In this document: positions 45,851 through 55,128 of the stretch, piece by piece
How positions within the stretch are numbered: the first letter of the stretch is position 1
How the letters are laid out: each line of letters opens with the position of its first letter
Source of the DNA: Akkermansiaceae bacterium
GTDB lineage: Bacteria > Verrucomicrobiota > Verrucomicrobiia > Verrucomicrobiales > Akkermansiaceae
Direction: 5' to 3'
Assembly (NCBI GenBank): GCA_903934285.1
Contig: CAIZNN010000020.1
Coordinates: 1-64,000 of the forward strand
DNA: 64,000 nt
Notes under the pieces: generated by a model
Databases searched by the model: none
Seen by the model: the letters and a program-made list of their open reading frames with translations, nothing else
What the model was told of the DNA's origin: nothing
Position numbers and translations under genes: made by a program

Positions 45851-46090
45851 CGGTGGTGGCAACTTGGATAGCCCCGCTCTGAGGCCATCGTTGATCCGGA
45901 GGATAGTCCGCTTCGTGGCAAACGCAATTAAAAACCTCACCTTACCGGGCGCTGGCGCCGGCCCTGATTGGCAGGAGTGTTGGGCGGGTGCGGGCAGCGC
46001 GAGAGCTGTTGGAATGCGCCAATGACCCGCTGCCCGGTGAGGCCGCGAGGCGCGCCATCAAATCCGCTGCAAGCCACGGCGCATGCTCGC

Positions 46091-46564
46091 TCAGCGCTGG
46101 TTGAAGCGGGCCATTTCGCGTTGGGCTTCGCGCAGTTCGACTTGTGTTTTGAGGTCCTGGCGCTGATCGGAGTGGGTTTTGCCTTTGCCGACGCCGAGTT
46201 CGACTTTGACGCGGCGGTCTTTCCAATACATGCGCAGCAGCGGCAAGGTGCAGCCCTTGATGGTGGTGGCGGTGGCGAGCTTGAGGATTTCGCGCTTGTT
46301 GAGGAGGAGCCGGCGCGGCCGTTTGGCGGGGTGATTGAACCACAGCCCGGCGGTTTCCCACGGCTGGATGTCGCAACCGTACAAAAACACCTGGTTGTTT
46401 TCGACGCGCGCAAAGGCGTCGGAAACATTCACCTTGCCGGCCCGGATGGATTTCACCTCGGTGCCCTTGAGCTCCAAGCCCGCCTCGTATTTTTCCAGAA
46501 TGTGAAAATCGCGGCCGGCTTTCCGGTTCGTGGCGATGTCCGCATTCGTGGGGGTCCTGGCCAT
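46091..46564 (-). CDS. smpB: SsrA-binding protein SmpB
   Basis: 157 residues, the usual length. It binds tmRNA and helps rescue stalled ribosomes. Matching segments: ATNRKAGRDFHILEKYEAGL, LKGTEVKSIRAGKVNVSDAF and the basic tail GVGKGKTHSDQRQDLK. rpoZ ends 14 bases upstream on the same strand, so the two are probably co-transcribed. The tmRNA gene itself was not found in this window. Confidence 0.95.
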   Translation of the reverse strand: MARTPTNADIATNRKAGRDFHILEKYEAGLELKGTEVKSIRAGKVNVSDAFARVENNQVFLYGCDIQPWETAGLWFNHPAKRPRRLLLNKREILKLATATTIKGCTLPLLRMYWKDRRVKVELGVGKGKTHSDQRQDLKTQVELREAQREMARFNQR

Positions 46565-46578
46565 CGGCGCCGGGCGGC

Positions 46579-46782
46579 TTAGAGTGGGGGAGTTTCCACC
46601 AGCCGGATTTTGCCTTCGATGATTTCGGTGAGGGCAATGTCGGCCGCGCCCATGCTGGGGCGGGTGGGGATGAGCGGGGAGCGCCCGCTGTTCAATTGCC
46701 TGACGCGCTGGGAAACCAGGTTGACCAGCACCAAGGGGTCGGTGACAATTTCAGAGGCCTTTTCGACGAGCTCGCTTTTCAT
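46579..46782 (-). CDS. rpoZ: DNA-directed RNA polymerase omega subunit
   Basis: 67 residues from ATG 46780-46782 (MKSELVEKASEIVTDPLVLVNLVSQR). The segments VNLVSQRVRQLNSG and MGAADIALTEIIEGKI match short omega subunits of this phylum, which stabilise beta' in the polymerase. The frame is open for 16 further codons upstream, but that gives an unusual N-terminus. Confidence 0.85.
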   Translation of the reverse strand: MKSELVEKASEIVTDPLVLVNLVSQRVRQLNSGRSPLIPTRPSMGAADIALTEIIEGKIRLVETPPL

Positions 46783-46996
46783 GAGGGATCCGGGGAATGG
46801 CGAAACCGGCCGCACGCGCTCGGACAACACGGCGGTGTCTGGGAGCGGGGATGGGACGAGCTTCGCAAAAAAGATGCAGGGGTGAGAGGTGCGGAGCTAT
46901 CTCCGGACGGGGGACAAAGCAGAAATTTGCCGGCATGGCAAGCGTAATTCGGCAATCCACCGGATTTTTTTGGAATTCCGGCCTGCGCTTGCGGGC

Positions 46997-47026
46997 TTGC
47001 GGGGTGGCCGGCGATGGGCGTAGGTT
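46997..47026 (+). promoter_or_regulatory. Promoter for leaderless gene at 47033
   Basis: TTGCGG (46997-47002) and TAGGTT (47021-47026), spacer 18. The ATG begins seven bases after the -10. Confidence 0.5.
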
Positions 47027-47032
47027 TCGCGC

Positions 47033-47848
47033 ATGCAAGCCGTCCGAGCCGTTTGTGCCGCCAGTTTGATTCTCGTCGTTGGCGCGCTGGGTGGGCCGCC
47101 CGCCAAGGATGGTGGGGCCGCCGCCAGCGTTCTGAGCAGCGCCCAGAAAGCCGCCATCGGCCGCAAAATCTGGCAAAACGAATGCGCTGGCACGGTGGCC
47201 GGGCTAACCACTTGGAACGAGGGGGAAGAATTCCCGTCGCTGGGCCTCGGGCATTTCATTTGGTATCCGGCGGGGGTGAAGGGGCGCTTCAATGAGACCT
47301 GGCCGCAGTTTGTGGCGTTTGCCAAACAACGGGGGCTGCAGTTGCCGGCGGTGGCCATGGCGGAGGACTGCCCGTGGTCATCCCGGGCGGAGTTTCACAA
47401 GGCGGCCCAGGGGCCGCAAATGACCGGTTTGCGCCATTGGCTGGCGGCGCAGGTGGCGGTGCAGACCGATTTCATCATGGCCCGCTCGCGCGCCGCGCTG
47501 CCCAAAATCCTCGCCACCGCCCCGACCAGTGAACGGGCCCGCATCGCGGCGAACTACCACAAGGTGGCCGCCACGCCCAACGGGACCTACGCCCTGATCG
47601 ATTATGTGAACTTCAAGGGTGACGGCAGCCTCGCCAGTGAGCGCTACAACGGCGTGGGTTGGGGCCTGCTGCAAGTGCTCGCCGGCATGGGCGAGGTCGC
47701 AGCCGGGCAGGCGGCGGCGGCAGAGTTTGCGGCCTCGGCCAAACGGGTGCTATCCCGCCGCATCGCCAACTCCCCGCCGGCCCGCGGTGAGAAACGCTGG
47801 CGCGAGGGATGGCACAACCGCTGCGAGACCTATGCCCGGCCGCTGTGA
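47033..47848 (+). CDS. Exported protein of unknown function
   Basis: 271 residues with a signal peptide (MQAVRAVCAASLILVVGALG). The conserved-looking core is KIWQNECAGTVAGLTTWN, then GEEFPSLGLGHFIWYPAG, with charged and aromatic residues suggesting an enzyme; this resembles a lysozyme-type arrangement with a candidate catalytic Glu, but the likeness is weak. NYHKVAATPNGTYALIDYVNFKGDG and YNGVGWGLLQVL are also striking. The gene has its own promoter and lies between rpoZ (divergent) and ilvC. Confidence 0.75.
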   Translation: MQAVRAVCAASLILVVGALGGPPAKDGGAAASVLSSAQKAAIGRKIWQNECAGTVAGLTTWNEGEEFPSLGLGHFIWYPAGVKGRFNETWPQFVAFAKQRGLQLPAVAMAEDCPWSSRAEFHKAAQGPQMTGLRHWLAAQVAVQTDFIMARSRAALPKILATAPTSERARIAANYHKVAATPNGTYALIDYVNFKGDGSLASERYNGVGWGLLQVLAGMGEVAAGQAAAAEFAASAKRVLSRRIANSPPARGEKRWREGWHNRCETYARPL

Positions 47849-47989
47849 GGCGACCGCCTTTGCTAGAGGAAGTTTTCCAATTGGGCGCTTGACCTTGTGC
47901 TATCTTGCGCCAGGGTGCCGCGCCACAGTCGCCCCGATGGCTGTGATTCCCCCCGATTCCACCCTAACCCTACCCCTCATCGCCCCGCC

Positions 47990-49036
47990 ATGGCCGCAAA
48001 GATATACACCAACAAGGATGCCTCCCTCGCCCCCCTGAAAAAGAAAACCCTCGCCGTTATCGGCTTCGGGTCCCAGGGCCACGCCCACGCCCTCAACCTC
48101 AAGGACAGCGGCCTGAAAGTCATCATCGGACTCTACAAAAAATCCAAGTCCCGCGAGGTGGCCAAGAAGCTCGGGTTCGTGGTGATGGACACCGCGGAGG
48201 CGGTGAAAGCCGCGGATGTGATTTTCGTGGCGACGCCGGACACGGTGATTCCGGAAGTCTACCACAAGGATATCGAGCGCAATCTAACCAAGGGGAAAAC
48301 CCTGCTGTTCTCCCACGGCTTTGCGGTGCACTTCAAGACCATCACCCCGCCGAACTACGTCGATGTGATTTTGGTTGCGCCCAAGGGGCCCGGGCACACG
48401 GTGCGCTCGCAGTTTCTGGAGGGCAAGGGGGTTCCCGGGCTCATCGCGATCCATCAGGACGTCTCGGGCAAGGCCAAGGAAATCGCCCTCGCCTGGGCGC
48501 GCGGCATCGGCTGCACCCGCGGCGGGGTGTATGAAACCAACTTCCGCGAGGAAACCGTGACCGATCTCTTCGGCGAGCAATGCGTCCTTTGCGGCGGCGC
48601 CTCGGCACTGGTCAAGGCCGGCTTTGAAGTGCTCGTCGAGGCGGGCTATCAGCCGGAGATGGCCTACTTCGAGTGCCTCCACGAACTCAAGCTCACTGTG
48701 GACCTGATGAACGAAGCGGGCATCGCGGGAATGCGGTTCTCGATTTCCGAAACCGCGGAATACGGCGATGTCACCGTCGGCCCGAAAATCATCGATGCCT
48801 CGGTGAAAAAGCGCATGGCCGCGCAACTCAAGGCGATTGAAAGCGGCAAGTTTGCCAAGGAATGGACTGCGGAATATGCTGGCGGCAACAAACATTTCAA
48901 CGCCATGCGCAAGGCCGAGGCCGCACACCCGATCGAAAAAATCGGCGCCAAACTGCGCTCCACCATGAGCTGGATCAAACAGAAAAAAATCAAACCCGGC
49001 ACCAGCCAGGCCAGCTTCACCTCGTCCTCGAAGTGA
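47990..49036 (+). CDS. ilvC: Ketol-acid reductoisomerase
   Basis: 348 residues, class I length. It converts acetolactate or acetohydroxybutyrate to the dihydroxy acid, using NADPH and magnesium, in valine, leucine and isoleucine synthesis. Evidence is the nucleotide-binding [30 protein letters not shown], the metal-binding [16 protein letters not shown] with its Asp and Glu ligands, and the E-C-L-H-E-L-K block. ATG 47990 ([13 protein letters not shown]) is the normal start. No other ilv gene is adjacent. Confidence 0.96.
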   Translation: MAAKIYTNKDASLAPLKKKTLAVIGFGSQGHAHALNLKDSGLKVIIGLYKKSKSREVAKKLGFVVMDTAEAVKAADVIFVATPDTVIPEVYHKDIERNLTKGKTLLFSHGFAVHFKTITPPNYVDVILVAPKGPGHTVRSQFLEGKGVPGLIAIHQDVSGKAKEIALAWARGIGCTRGGVYETNFREETVTDLFGEQCVLCGGASALVKAGFEVLVEAGYQPEMAYFECLHELKLTVDLMNEAGIAGMRFSISETAEYGDVTVGPKIIDASVKKRMAAQLKAIESGKFAKEWTAEYAGGNKHFNAMRKAEAAHPIEKIGAKLRSTMSWIKQKKIKPGTSQASFTSSSK

Positions 49037-49088
49037 CGGGTTCGCCTGGTGGCGGCGGGCGGTGAGCGTCGCTGGAATTGGGCTTTGA

Positions 49089-49112
49089 CACGACACTTTG
49101 GCAAGTGTCGTG
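49089..49112. repeat. Perfect 10-bp stem with TGGC loop
   Basis: CACGACACTT and AAGTGTCGTG pair around four bases, between ilvC and the methyltransferase gene. There is no T-run, so it is either a REP-like unit or a weak terminator of ilvC. Confidence 0.7.
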
Positions 49113-49168
49113 CCATGGCGCCGCGTTGGGCTCGACTTGTGGGCGGCGCGCAGATAGGGGTTGCGCCG

Positions 49169-49783
49169 ATGAAATCCCGTCCGCATGGAAACCCCGCGTC
49201 GTCAGGTCGGCCCGGCCCGCACGAGCGACTCGCCCGCGACAATCGCCACGTCCAGGCCTTGGAAAAAATCACGCCGGCGCTCGATGAGGACGAGTTGATG
49301 GCGATCGTGGCGGCGCAGGCGCTGCCGTTCGTGTTGGTGTTGGATTGCGTGCAGGACCCGCACAATCTCGGGGCGATTCTGCGCACGGCGGATGCTGCCG
49401 GGGTGCATGCGGTGGTCACCACCAAAGACAAAGCCGTGGGCATCACTGAAACGGTGCGGCGGGTGTCGGTGGGTGCCGCCGATCATGTCCCGTTTGCCCA
49501 GGTCACCAATCTGGCCCGCACCATGGAAAAACTCAAGGCCGCCGGCCTGTGGCTGGTGGGCACGTCCGATCGCGCCACCAAGTCGATCTATCAAATCGAT
49601 CTGAAAGGCCCGCTGGCCCTGGTGTTAGGTGCCGAGGAAAAGGGGATGCGCCGGCTCACCGAGGAGAACTGCGATTTTCTGGCATCCATCCCGATGGCGG
49701 GCAAGGTCGAGTGCCTCAATGTCTCGGTGGCAGCGGGGGTGTGTTTGTTTGAGGCGGTGCGCCAACGTCAGCCGGGGGTGTGA
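49169..49783 (+). CDS. TrmH/SpoU family rRNA or tRNA 2'-O-methyltransferase
   Basis: 204 residues. The SPOUT knot has VLVLDCVQDPHNLGAILRTADAAG (motif 1), LALVLGAEEKGMRRLTEENCD (motif 2) and IPMAGKVECLNVSVAAGVCLFEA (motif 3). Typical RlmB (23S G2251) is about 240 residues with an N-terminal RNA-binding domain; only a short Arg/Pro-rich head is here, so the target is uncertain. ATG 49169 (MKSRPHGN) follows a TAGGGG element by eight bases. The stop overlaps the next gene's GTG (GTGA). Confidence 0.85.
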   Translation: MKSRPHGNPASSGRPGPHERLARDNRHVQALEKITPALDEDELMAIVAAQALPFVLVLDCVQDPHNLGAILRTADAAGVHAVVTTKDKAVGITETVRRVSVGAADHVPFAQVTNLARTMEKLKAAGLWLVGTSDRATKSIYQIDLKGPLALVLGAEEKGMRRLTEENCDFLASIPMAGKVECLNVSVAAGVCLFEAVRQRQPGV

Positions 49784-50685
49784 ATCAGCCGGTGCATGTG
49801 AAACCACAATCCGGACACTCTGTGAAATCCATGCAATCCGTGGTTCAATTCGCCGGGGTCAAGCATCCAGCCGCGGCTGCCACTCTCAAAGAACCGGTGC
49901 GCATCGTTTCGGATTTGCATCTCGCCCATCGGGTGTCGCGCATCGCGCGGGTGTCCGCGCTGCGGCCCTTGGTGGCGGGCGCGGGGACGATGGTGTTCAA
50001 TGGCGACACTTGGCAGGAATTGACCCGCACGGTGGTGGCGCGCTCGGCGGAGATGTTAGATGAATTGCGCTGCCTGTGTGCGGCAGAAGGCTGCGAGACG
50101 GTGTTTTTATCCGGCAACCACGATCCCGGGTGGCCCGGGCCGGGCTGGCTGGAACTGGCCGGCGGGCGCATCGTGGTCACCCACGGCGATGCGTTGATGT
50201 TCGATGGCTCGCCGTGGAAGCGCGAGGTGCTGGCTGGCCGGCAGCAGGTGCTCGACTTGTGGCGCGAATACCCGGAGGCGGCCACGGATGTGGCTGCGCG
50301 GCTGCGGTTGGCGCGGGCGATGGCGCGCGCCCTGCCATCGCAAGAAGAACCGTTCGGGCGGCGGCTGTGGCAATTGGTTTGGGACGCGGCCTATCCGCCG
50401 CAACGGGCGCTGCGCATCCTGCAAGCTTGGTGGCGGCAGGACGAGGCGGGGCTGGAATTTTGCAAACGCTATTTTCCGCAGGCGGAGGTGCTCATCATCG
50501 GCCATTTCCACCGCCACGGTTGCTGGCGACGGGATGGCCGCTTGCTCATCAACACCGGTTCGTTCGTCAATCCGGGTCGCGCGCATTGGGCCGAGTGGCA
50601 GGCCGGGTGGCTGCGCCGCGGCGTGATCGATGAATCCCCCGGCGCCTGCCACCTCGGCAAGACGCTCAATGCCTGGCAGTTGTGA
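49780..50685 (+). CDS. Metallophosphoesterase (calcineurin-like)
   Basis: 301 residues if GTG 49780 is used (GTGA overlap with the upstream stop); ATG 49831 is an alternative. Metal-binding motifs are complete and in order: VSDLHLAH, FNGDTW, LSGNHDPGW, VTHGDAL and GHFHRHGCW. This resembles UDP-2,3-diacylglucosamine hydrolase or other small phosphoesterases, but specificity is not clear. The first about 25 residues (PQSGHSVKSMQSVVQFAG) are encoded by a dispersed AATCC-type repeat string, so the true N-terminus may be shorter. Confidence 0.85.
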   Translation: MNQPVHVKPQSGHSVKSMQSVVQFAGVKHPAAAATLKEPVRIVSDLHLAHRVSRIARVSALRPLVAGAGTMVFNGDTWQELTRTVVARSAEMLDELRCLCAAEGCETVFLSGNHDPGWPGPGWLELAGGRIVVTHGDALMFDGSPWKREVLAGRQQVLDLWREYPEAATDVAARLRLARAMARALPSQEEPFGRRLWQLVWDAAYPPQRALRILQAWWRQDEAGLEFCKRYFPQAEVLIIGHFHRHGCWRRDGRLLINTGSFVNPGRAHWAEWQAGWLRRGVIDESPGACHLGKTLNAWQL

Positions 50686-50694
50686 CGCGGCCGC

Positions 50695-51159
50695 TCACAC
50701 CGCCACTTGGAAAAAATCCCACAACACCTGGCGGTACACGTCGCGTTTGAATTCGGGTAACCAGTCGAGGTCGAATTCGAGCGGTTCGATCCAGCGGTAG
50801 GTGGAGAACTCGCGGGCCTGCTGGTTGACATTGACGCGCGGTGCCCCCGCGTGCAGTTGGCACAGGAAGTAGGTTTGCTCCTGGCCGTGATTGCCGTGTT
50901 TGAGGAGTTTTTTCGAGCGCACGTCGGCGGGATAGAGGTAGCGGTAGCCGGCGCGCCGGGCCAGCAGCTCATAATGCTGCGGTTCCAAGCCGACCTCCTC
51001 GCGCACCTCGCGGAACAACGCCTGCTCGGGGGTTTCGCCGGCGTCGATGCCGCCTTGCGGAAACTGCCAGGCCCCCGGAATCATCCAGCGCTCACAGATG
51101 AGCAACTGCCCTTCGGGTTTGACTAGCAGCGCCGCAACATTGGGCCGGAAACGAACCAT
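50695..51159 (-). CDS. Nudix hydrolase (RppH-like)
   Basis: 154 residues. The Nudix box GGIDAGETPEQALFREVREEVGL is intact (G-x5-E-x7-R-E-x-x-E-E-x-G). The N-terminal MVRFRPNVAALLVKPEGQLL and the WQFPQGG context are like bacterial RNA pyrophosphohydrolase or diadenosine polyphosphate hydrolase; the shape suggests RNA 5'-end processing. Its stop faces the convergent phosphoesterase stop nine bases away. Confidence 0.85.
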   Translation of the reverse strand: MVRFRPNVAALLVKPEGQLLICERWMIPGAWQFPQGGIDAGETPEQALFREVREEVGLEPQHYELLARRAGYRYLYPADVRSKKLLKHGNHGQEQTYFLCQLHAGAPRVNVNQQAREFSTYRWIEPLEFDLDWLPEFKRDVYRQVLWDFFQVAV

Positions 51160-51164
51160 GCCGC

Positions 51165-51193
51165 AACTTATTCCGGCCCACTCCCCCTGACAA
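51165..51193 (-). promoter_or_regulatory. Promoter of the Nudix gene, leaderless type
   Basis: Minus strand -35 TTGTCA (51188-51193), spacer 17, -10 TAAGTT (51165-51170). Only five bases separate the -10 from the ATG. Confidence 0.55.
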
Positions 51194-51268
51194 TCCTCAA
51201 CTTCGACGAATCGCCCATGATGATCCCGCTGGCCAGCGCGGGTTTTTCATGCCAGACTCCTTTTCATC

Positions 51269-51823
51269 ATGAAGGCCATCCTCATTCCCGCGCTTGCTTG
51301 CCTGCTGGTCACCACCGCCGCCCTGACCGCGCAAACCGCCCCGGCGGCCACGGCCCCGGCCGCTGGCACCACCGAGAAAACCCCCGAGCGGGAATCCGAG
51401 GGCAACCGCCGGTTCTGGCAGGCGAACCTGCCCGGTGGCCATTACATGGTGGCGCTCGATCACATCGCCGCCATCAGCCGCCACAGTTATGCGATTCCCG
51501 AGGCGGCCCTGCTCGTCGATGAAGTCACCATCGATACCAACGGCCAAGGGTTGGCGCGCTTTTACTTTTCCCGCCCGCTCACCGAAGGCGTCAACAACAA
51601 TGCCGCCAGCAACCTCACCGAGCGCGCCAAGGAATTGCTCGATTACGGCGGCCAACGCGCCGGGACCAATCTCCACAAAATGGTCATCAAAAAGTACCCG
51701 GAGACCACTCATGCCCGCACCGTCGAATACCGCCTGCTCACCGCCGACGAACTCGGCGCCCTCTATGCGAGCATCCGCTCCGCTTGGGAAACCGGCCGCG
51801 GCAGGATCTTCACGGTGAAGTGA
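51269..51823 (+). CDS. Exported protein of unknown function
   Basis: 184 residues. Signal peptide MKAILIPALACLLVTTAALTAQ is followed by an Ala/Pro/Thr-rich stretch and a compact domain of about 130 residues with YMVALDHIAAISRHSY, LARFYFSRPL and ERAKELLDYGGQR. No known fold was recognised. Monocistronic; the RlmI-type gene converges from the other side. Confidence 0.7.
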   Translation: MKAILIPALACLLVTTAALTAQTAPAATAPAAGTTEKTPERESEGNRRFWQANLPGGHYMVALDHIAAISRHSYAIPEAALLVDEVTIDTNGQGLARFYFSRPLTEGVNNNAASNLTERAKELLDYGGQRAGTNLHKMVIKKYPETTHARTVEYRLLTADELGALYASIRSAWETGRGRIFTVK

Positions 51824-51907
51824 ACGGCCGCCACCCCCGCTGGCGATGCGGCTCGTGCCGCCAGCCGCCAGAGCAGGGGGCTGTTATCTTTTCTCCCGGC
51901 CTTGGTT

Positions 51908-53068
51908 CTAACGCGCGGCGATGACTTCGACAGTGAAGCCTTTGAGGTAGCCGGTTTCGGGGATGGAAATGAGGATCGGGTGGTCGGCGCGCTGCGTGTG
52001 CTCGGCGATGAGACGGAGCGATTTTTTGGCATCGACGGAGGCGTCGACCAGATTTTCGAGGAAGAGTTCGCGGGAGGCGTGGTGGGAACAACAGAAGGTG
52101 GCGAGGACGCCGCCCTTGTCTAACAACTTGAGGGCGCGCAGGTGGATTTCCTTGTAGCCGCGCATCGCGTCGCTGAGGGTTTTTTTATTGCGGGTGAAGC
52201 TGGGCGGGTCGAGGATGATGAGGTCGTAGTCCGCTTTGGCGTGTTTGAGGAAATCAAAAACATTGTGCTCGAGCACCTCAATGTCCAGATGGTTGAGCGT
52301 GGCATTATGGCGGGCCGCCGCGCACGCGCCGGCGGAGACATCCACCGCAGTGACTTTGGCGGCCCCGGCCGCGGCGCAGGCGAGGGCGAAGCCGCCTTGA
52401 TTGGTGAAGCAATCGAGCACGCGGCGGCCCTTGGCGAGGCGGGCGACATCGGCGTGGGATTGGAGTTGGTCGAGGTAGAGGCCGGTTTTCTGGCCGTCGT
52501 AGAGGTCGATTTCGAACGCCAGTTCGTTGGAGTGGACGATGAAAGGGCCGGGGTTGTCGCCATGGAGCATTTCGATGCCGGGTTCCATGCCCTCGGCTTT
52601 GCGGAACGGGGAATCGTTGCGCAGAACGATGGAGCTGGGCGCGAGCAACGCGACCAGGGCTTGGCGGATGAGTTCGCGGCGCAGGTCCATGGCCAAGGTC
52701 AGGGTTTGGACGCTGAGGTGGGGGCCGTAGCGATCGATGATGAGGCCGGGCAGGCCATCCGATTCGCTCCAGACGAGGCGGCAGAGGGTTTCATCCAAGC
52801 CGCGCTGGCGGCGGTGCTCGATGGCTTGGCGGATGCGGCGGGTGAAAAAATCCAGGTCGAGGTCTTGGCGGCGGCGCGAGAAGCGGCGGGCGACGATTTG
52901 GGACTGCGGGTTGTAGATGGCGGAGCCGAGCGGGCGGTCGCGAAAATCTTTGAGGGTGATGACGTCGCCGGGTTGGGGATCGCCGAAGGTTTTCTTGATT
53001 TCGGTGGAGTAAATCCACTCGTGTCCGTGGAAAATGCGTGCGCGGGGTGCAATGATAAGGCCTGCCAT
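51908..53068 (-). CDS. rlmI: Class I rRNA methyltransferase, RlmI-like (PUA and SAM domains)
   Basis: 386 residues from ATG 53066-53068 (MAGLIIAPRARIFHGHEWIYSTEI). The N-terminal PUA-like domain (HEWIYSTEI, PGDVITLKDF) and a middle domain (VWSESDGLPGLIIDRYG) precede the SAM-binding fold: RVLDCFTNQGGFALACAAAGA, VTAVDVSAGA and the catalytic-like LIILDPPSFTRNKK. RlmI methylates C5 of a 23S cytosine (m5C1962 in E. coli), although members vary. Start choice avoids a 50-codon upstream extension without homology-like features. Confidence 0.88.
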   Translation of the reverse strand: MAGLIIAPRARIFHGHEWIYSTEIKKTFGDPQPGDVITLKDFRDRPLGSAIYNPQSQIVARRFSRRRQDLDLDFFTRRIRQAIEHRRQRGLDETLCRLVWSESDGLPGLIIDRYGPHLSVQTLTLAMDLRRELIRQALVALLAPSSIVLRNDSPFRKAEGMEPGIEMLHGDNPGPFIVHSNELAFEIDLYDGQKTGLYLDQLQSHADVARLAKGRRVLDCFTNQGGFALACAAAGAAKVTAVDVSAGACAAARHNATLNHLDIEVLEHNVFDFLKHAKADYDLIILDPPSFTRNKKTLSDAMRGYKEIHLRALKLLDKGGVLATFCCSHHASRELFLENLVDASVDAKKSLRLIAEHTQRADHPILISIPETGYLKGFTVEVIAAR

Positions 53069-53189
53069 GGGCGGAAATTTGGGGTGCAAGCCACGCGTTT
53101 GTCGAATCCGAAAACACGCGCAGGCAAACTCTTTTGCGATTTGCGCTTGATTCCGTCGCCGTTTGGCTCTACCCCAGTGGCCACCAATC

Positions 53190-53546
53190 ATGGGCCAACA
53201 ATCGAATAAAATCATCAAACGCCGTCGTCGTGCGGATTACTTGAAGCGCAAGCACGAGCAGGCGAAGCTTGGCGGGACGGTGAAACACAAGGCGGTTTCA
53301 ACCAAATCCGCCGCCACCAAGGCTGCCGCCACCAAAAAAACCGCAGCCAAAAAGGTAGCCAAAAAAGCCCCCGCCAAAAAGGTGGCTAAGAAGGTGGCCA
53401 AGGGCGCCGAAGCGGAAGTGGCCCTCGATACCGCCGTGGAAGAAACCGCTGCGGTGGATACCGCTGTGGAAGAAACCGCTGCCGTGGAAACTGCTGTGGA
53501 AGCCGTCGAGGAGACTGCCGCCGCGGTGGAAACCACCGTGGCCTGA
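53190..53546 (+). CDS. Histone H1-like Lys/Ala-rich protein with acidic repeat tail
   Basis: 118 residues from ATG 53190. The basic head IKRRRRADYLKRKHEQAKLG is followed by Lys/Ala/Thr runs (KKTAAKKVAKKAPAKKVAKK), like the tails of eukaryotic H1 or bacterial Hc1-type proteins. The last 40 residues are an acidic tail of VEETAAVDTAVEETAAVETA repeats. It may bind DNA or RNA. Its basic and acidic halves would partly neutralise each other. It ends just before a convergent terminator. Confidence 0.8.
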   Translation: MGQQSNKIIKRRRRADYLKRKHEQAKLGGTVKHKAVSTKSAATKAAATKKTAAKKVAKKAPAKKVAKKVAKGAEAEVALDTAVEETAAVDTAVEETAAVETAVEAVEETAAAVETTVA

Positions 53547-53589
53547 AGCGGGCGGGTTGACCCTGCGCGTTGGCTCAATTTTGCGAGCG

Positions 53590-53614
53590 GATGACCCCAG
53601 TTTCCGGGGTCATC
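53590..53614. terminator. Bidirectional terminator-type hairpin between convergent genes
   Basis: GATGACCCC and GGGGTCATC form a 9-bp perfect stem around seven bases. It lies between the H1-like gene (+) and the transporter (-), and its right arm contains the transporter stop codon. T-runs are weak on both sides. Confidence 0.7.
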
Positions 53615-54959
53615 CCAGATACCGCCACACCAAGTAGGCGTGGCACACCGCCACATGGACGACCATCATCGGGAACGCATGCTTGGTGTAGGTGAGGAAA
53701 CGGAATGGAATGCCGTTGCGCTCGGCAATGCCCGCCACGGTTAGATTGGCGCTGGCGCCCACCAAGGTGCCATTGCCGCCCAGGCAGGCACCCAGCGACA
53801 ACGCCCACCACAGCGGCATCAGCCCGTCGGGCCCGCCAAAGGTGGGGGCCATCGCCTTGATCAGTGGAATCATGGTGGCCACGAACGGGATATTGTCGAC
53901 GATGGCCGACAAAAACGCCGAGGCCCACAGAATGCCCAGCCCGGTGGCCTTGAGTTCGCCGCCGGTGACTACCACCAGTTGGTCGGCGAGCATCTTCAAG
54001 AAACCGGTGTGCTCGACGCCAGCGACCACCACAAACAGGCCGATGAAGAAAAACAGGGTGATCCATTCCACCTCGTTGAACACCGTGGTGACGCTCTCGG
54101 TTTGCGCTTCGGCCGACTTGCCTACATTGTCTAGCAACAACATCAGGGTGGCACCCATGATGCCGATGGTCCCCGACTCCAGGCCGAGGTGACGCGCCAG
54201 GATGAAGGACACCAGCACCCCGCTGATGACGATGAGGGATTTAACCAGCAGGACTTTGTCGGTGATCGCCGCGCGCTCGTCCAGCGCCATGATGCGCGCC
54301 TTCGCTTCAGGCGTGCTGCGCAGGCTCTTGCCCCAGAACAGGTGCATGGCCACGGTGTGCACCACAAGGACGACGAGGATGATGGGCGCCAGATTGGTGA
54401 CAAACGAATTGAATGACAGGCCGACCTGCGCGCCGATGATGATGTTGGGCGGGTCGCCGATGAGGGTGGCGGTGCCGCCGATGTTGGAGGCAAGCACCTG
54501 CGACAGCAGATACGGATAGGGCGGCACCTTCAGGTGCGAGCAAATCACCAGCGTCACCGGCACCACCAGCAGCACCGTGGTCACGTTGTCTAACAGGGCC
54601 GACACCACCGCGGTGACCACCGCCAGCAGCGCCAGAATCCCGGCCGGGTTGCCCTTGGCCAGCTTGGCGGCCCAGATCGCGAGGTATTCGAAAATGCCGC
54701 TTTTGCGCGAAATCGACACGATGATCATCATCCCGCAGAGCAGGCCGATGGTGTTGAAATCTATGCCGGCTATGGCATCCTTCTGGTCGAGAATGCCGCT
54801 GGCTATGATCAACACCGCACCGCACAGGGCCACGATCGCGCGGTTGAGCCGCTCGGTCATGATCGCGGCATAGGTGAAAATGAGCAGGCCGACGGCTACC
54901 CACATCGGCGACAGGCCGAAAATCAAGGCGACGGTGTCGGGCGGGTTTGCTGGGGTCAT
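53610..54959 (-). CDS. Ion transporter superfamily protein (NhaD/ArsB type)
   Basis: 449 residues with about 11-12 helices. Signatures are SALLDNVTTVLLVVPVTLVICSHL and SNIGGTATLIGDPPNIIIG near helices 4-6 and, in the second half, LSAIVDNIPFVATMIPLIKAM and GGNGTLVGASANLTVAG. These paired D-N-(V/I) and G-N/G-x-A-N loops are typical of NhaD sodium/proton antiporters and related anion transporters. The ion cannot be settled from the sequence. Confidence 0.85.
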   Translation of the reverse strand: MTPANPPDTVALIFGLSPMWVAVGLLIFTYAAIMTERLNRAIVALCGAVLIIASGILDQKDAIAGIDFNTIGLLCGMMIIVSISRKSGIFEYLAIWAAKLAKGNPAGILALLAVVTAVVSALLDNVTTVLLVVPVTLVICSHLKVPPYPYLLSQVLASNIGGTATLIGDPPNIIIGAQVGLSFNSFVTNLAPIILVVLVVHTVAMHLFWGKSLRSTPEAKARIMALDERAAITDKVLLVKSLIVISGVLVSFILARHLGLESGTIGIMGATLMLLLDNVGKSAEAQTESVTTVFNEVEWITLFFFIGLFVVVAGVEHTGFLKMLADQLVVVTGGELKATGLGILWASAFLSAIVDNIPFVATMIPLIKAMAPTFGGPDGLMPLWWALSLGACLGGNGTLVGASANLTVAGIAERNGIPFRFLTYTKHAFPMMVVHVAVCHAYLVWRYLG

Positions 54960-55128
54960 GGGTTAAGGGGCTTGGCTTCTTGTGGTGATCGCCGGGGGGG
55001 GGTGGCCATCCCCTGATGGGGCGGATTTTTCATGGGCAAAACGGACAAGCAAGGACAATCTTAGAGGCGATTGCAGCTCCAAGGCGCGGCGGTTGTGGGC
55101 TGTGGGCGGAGCAGCGGGAAACCAGGAC

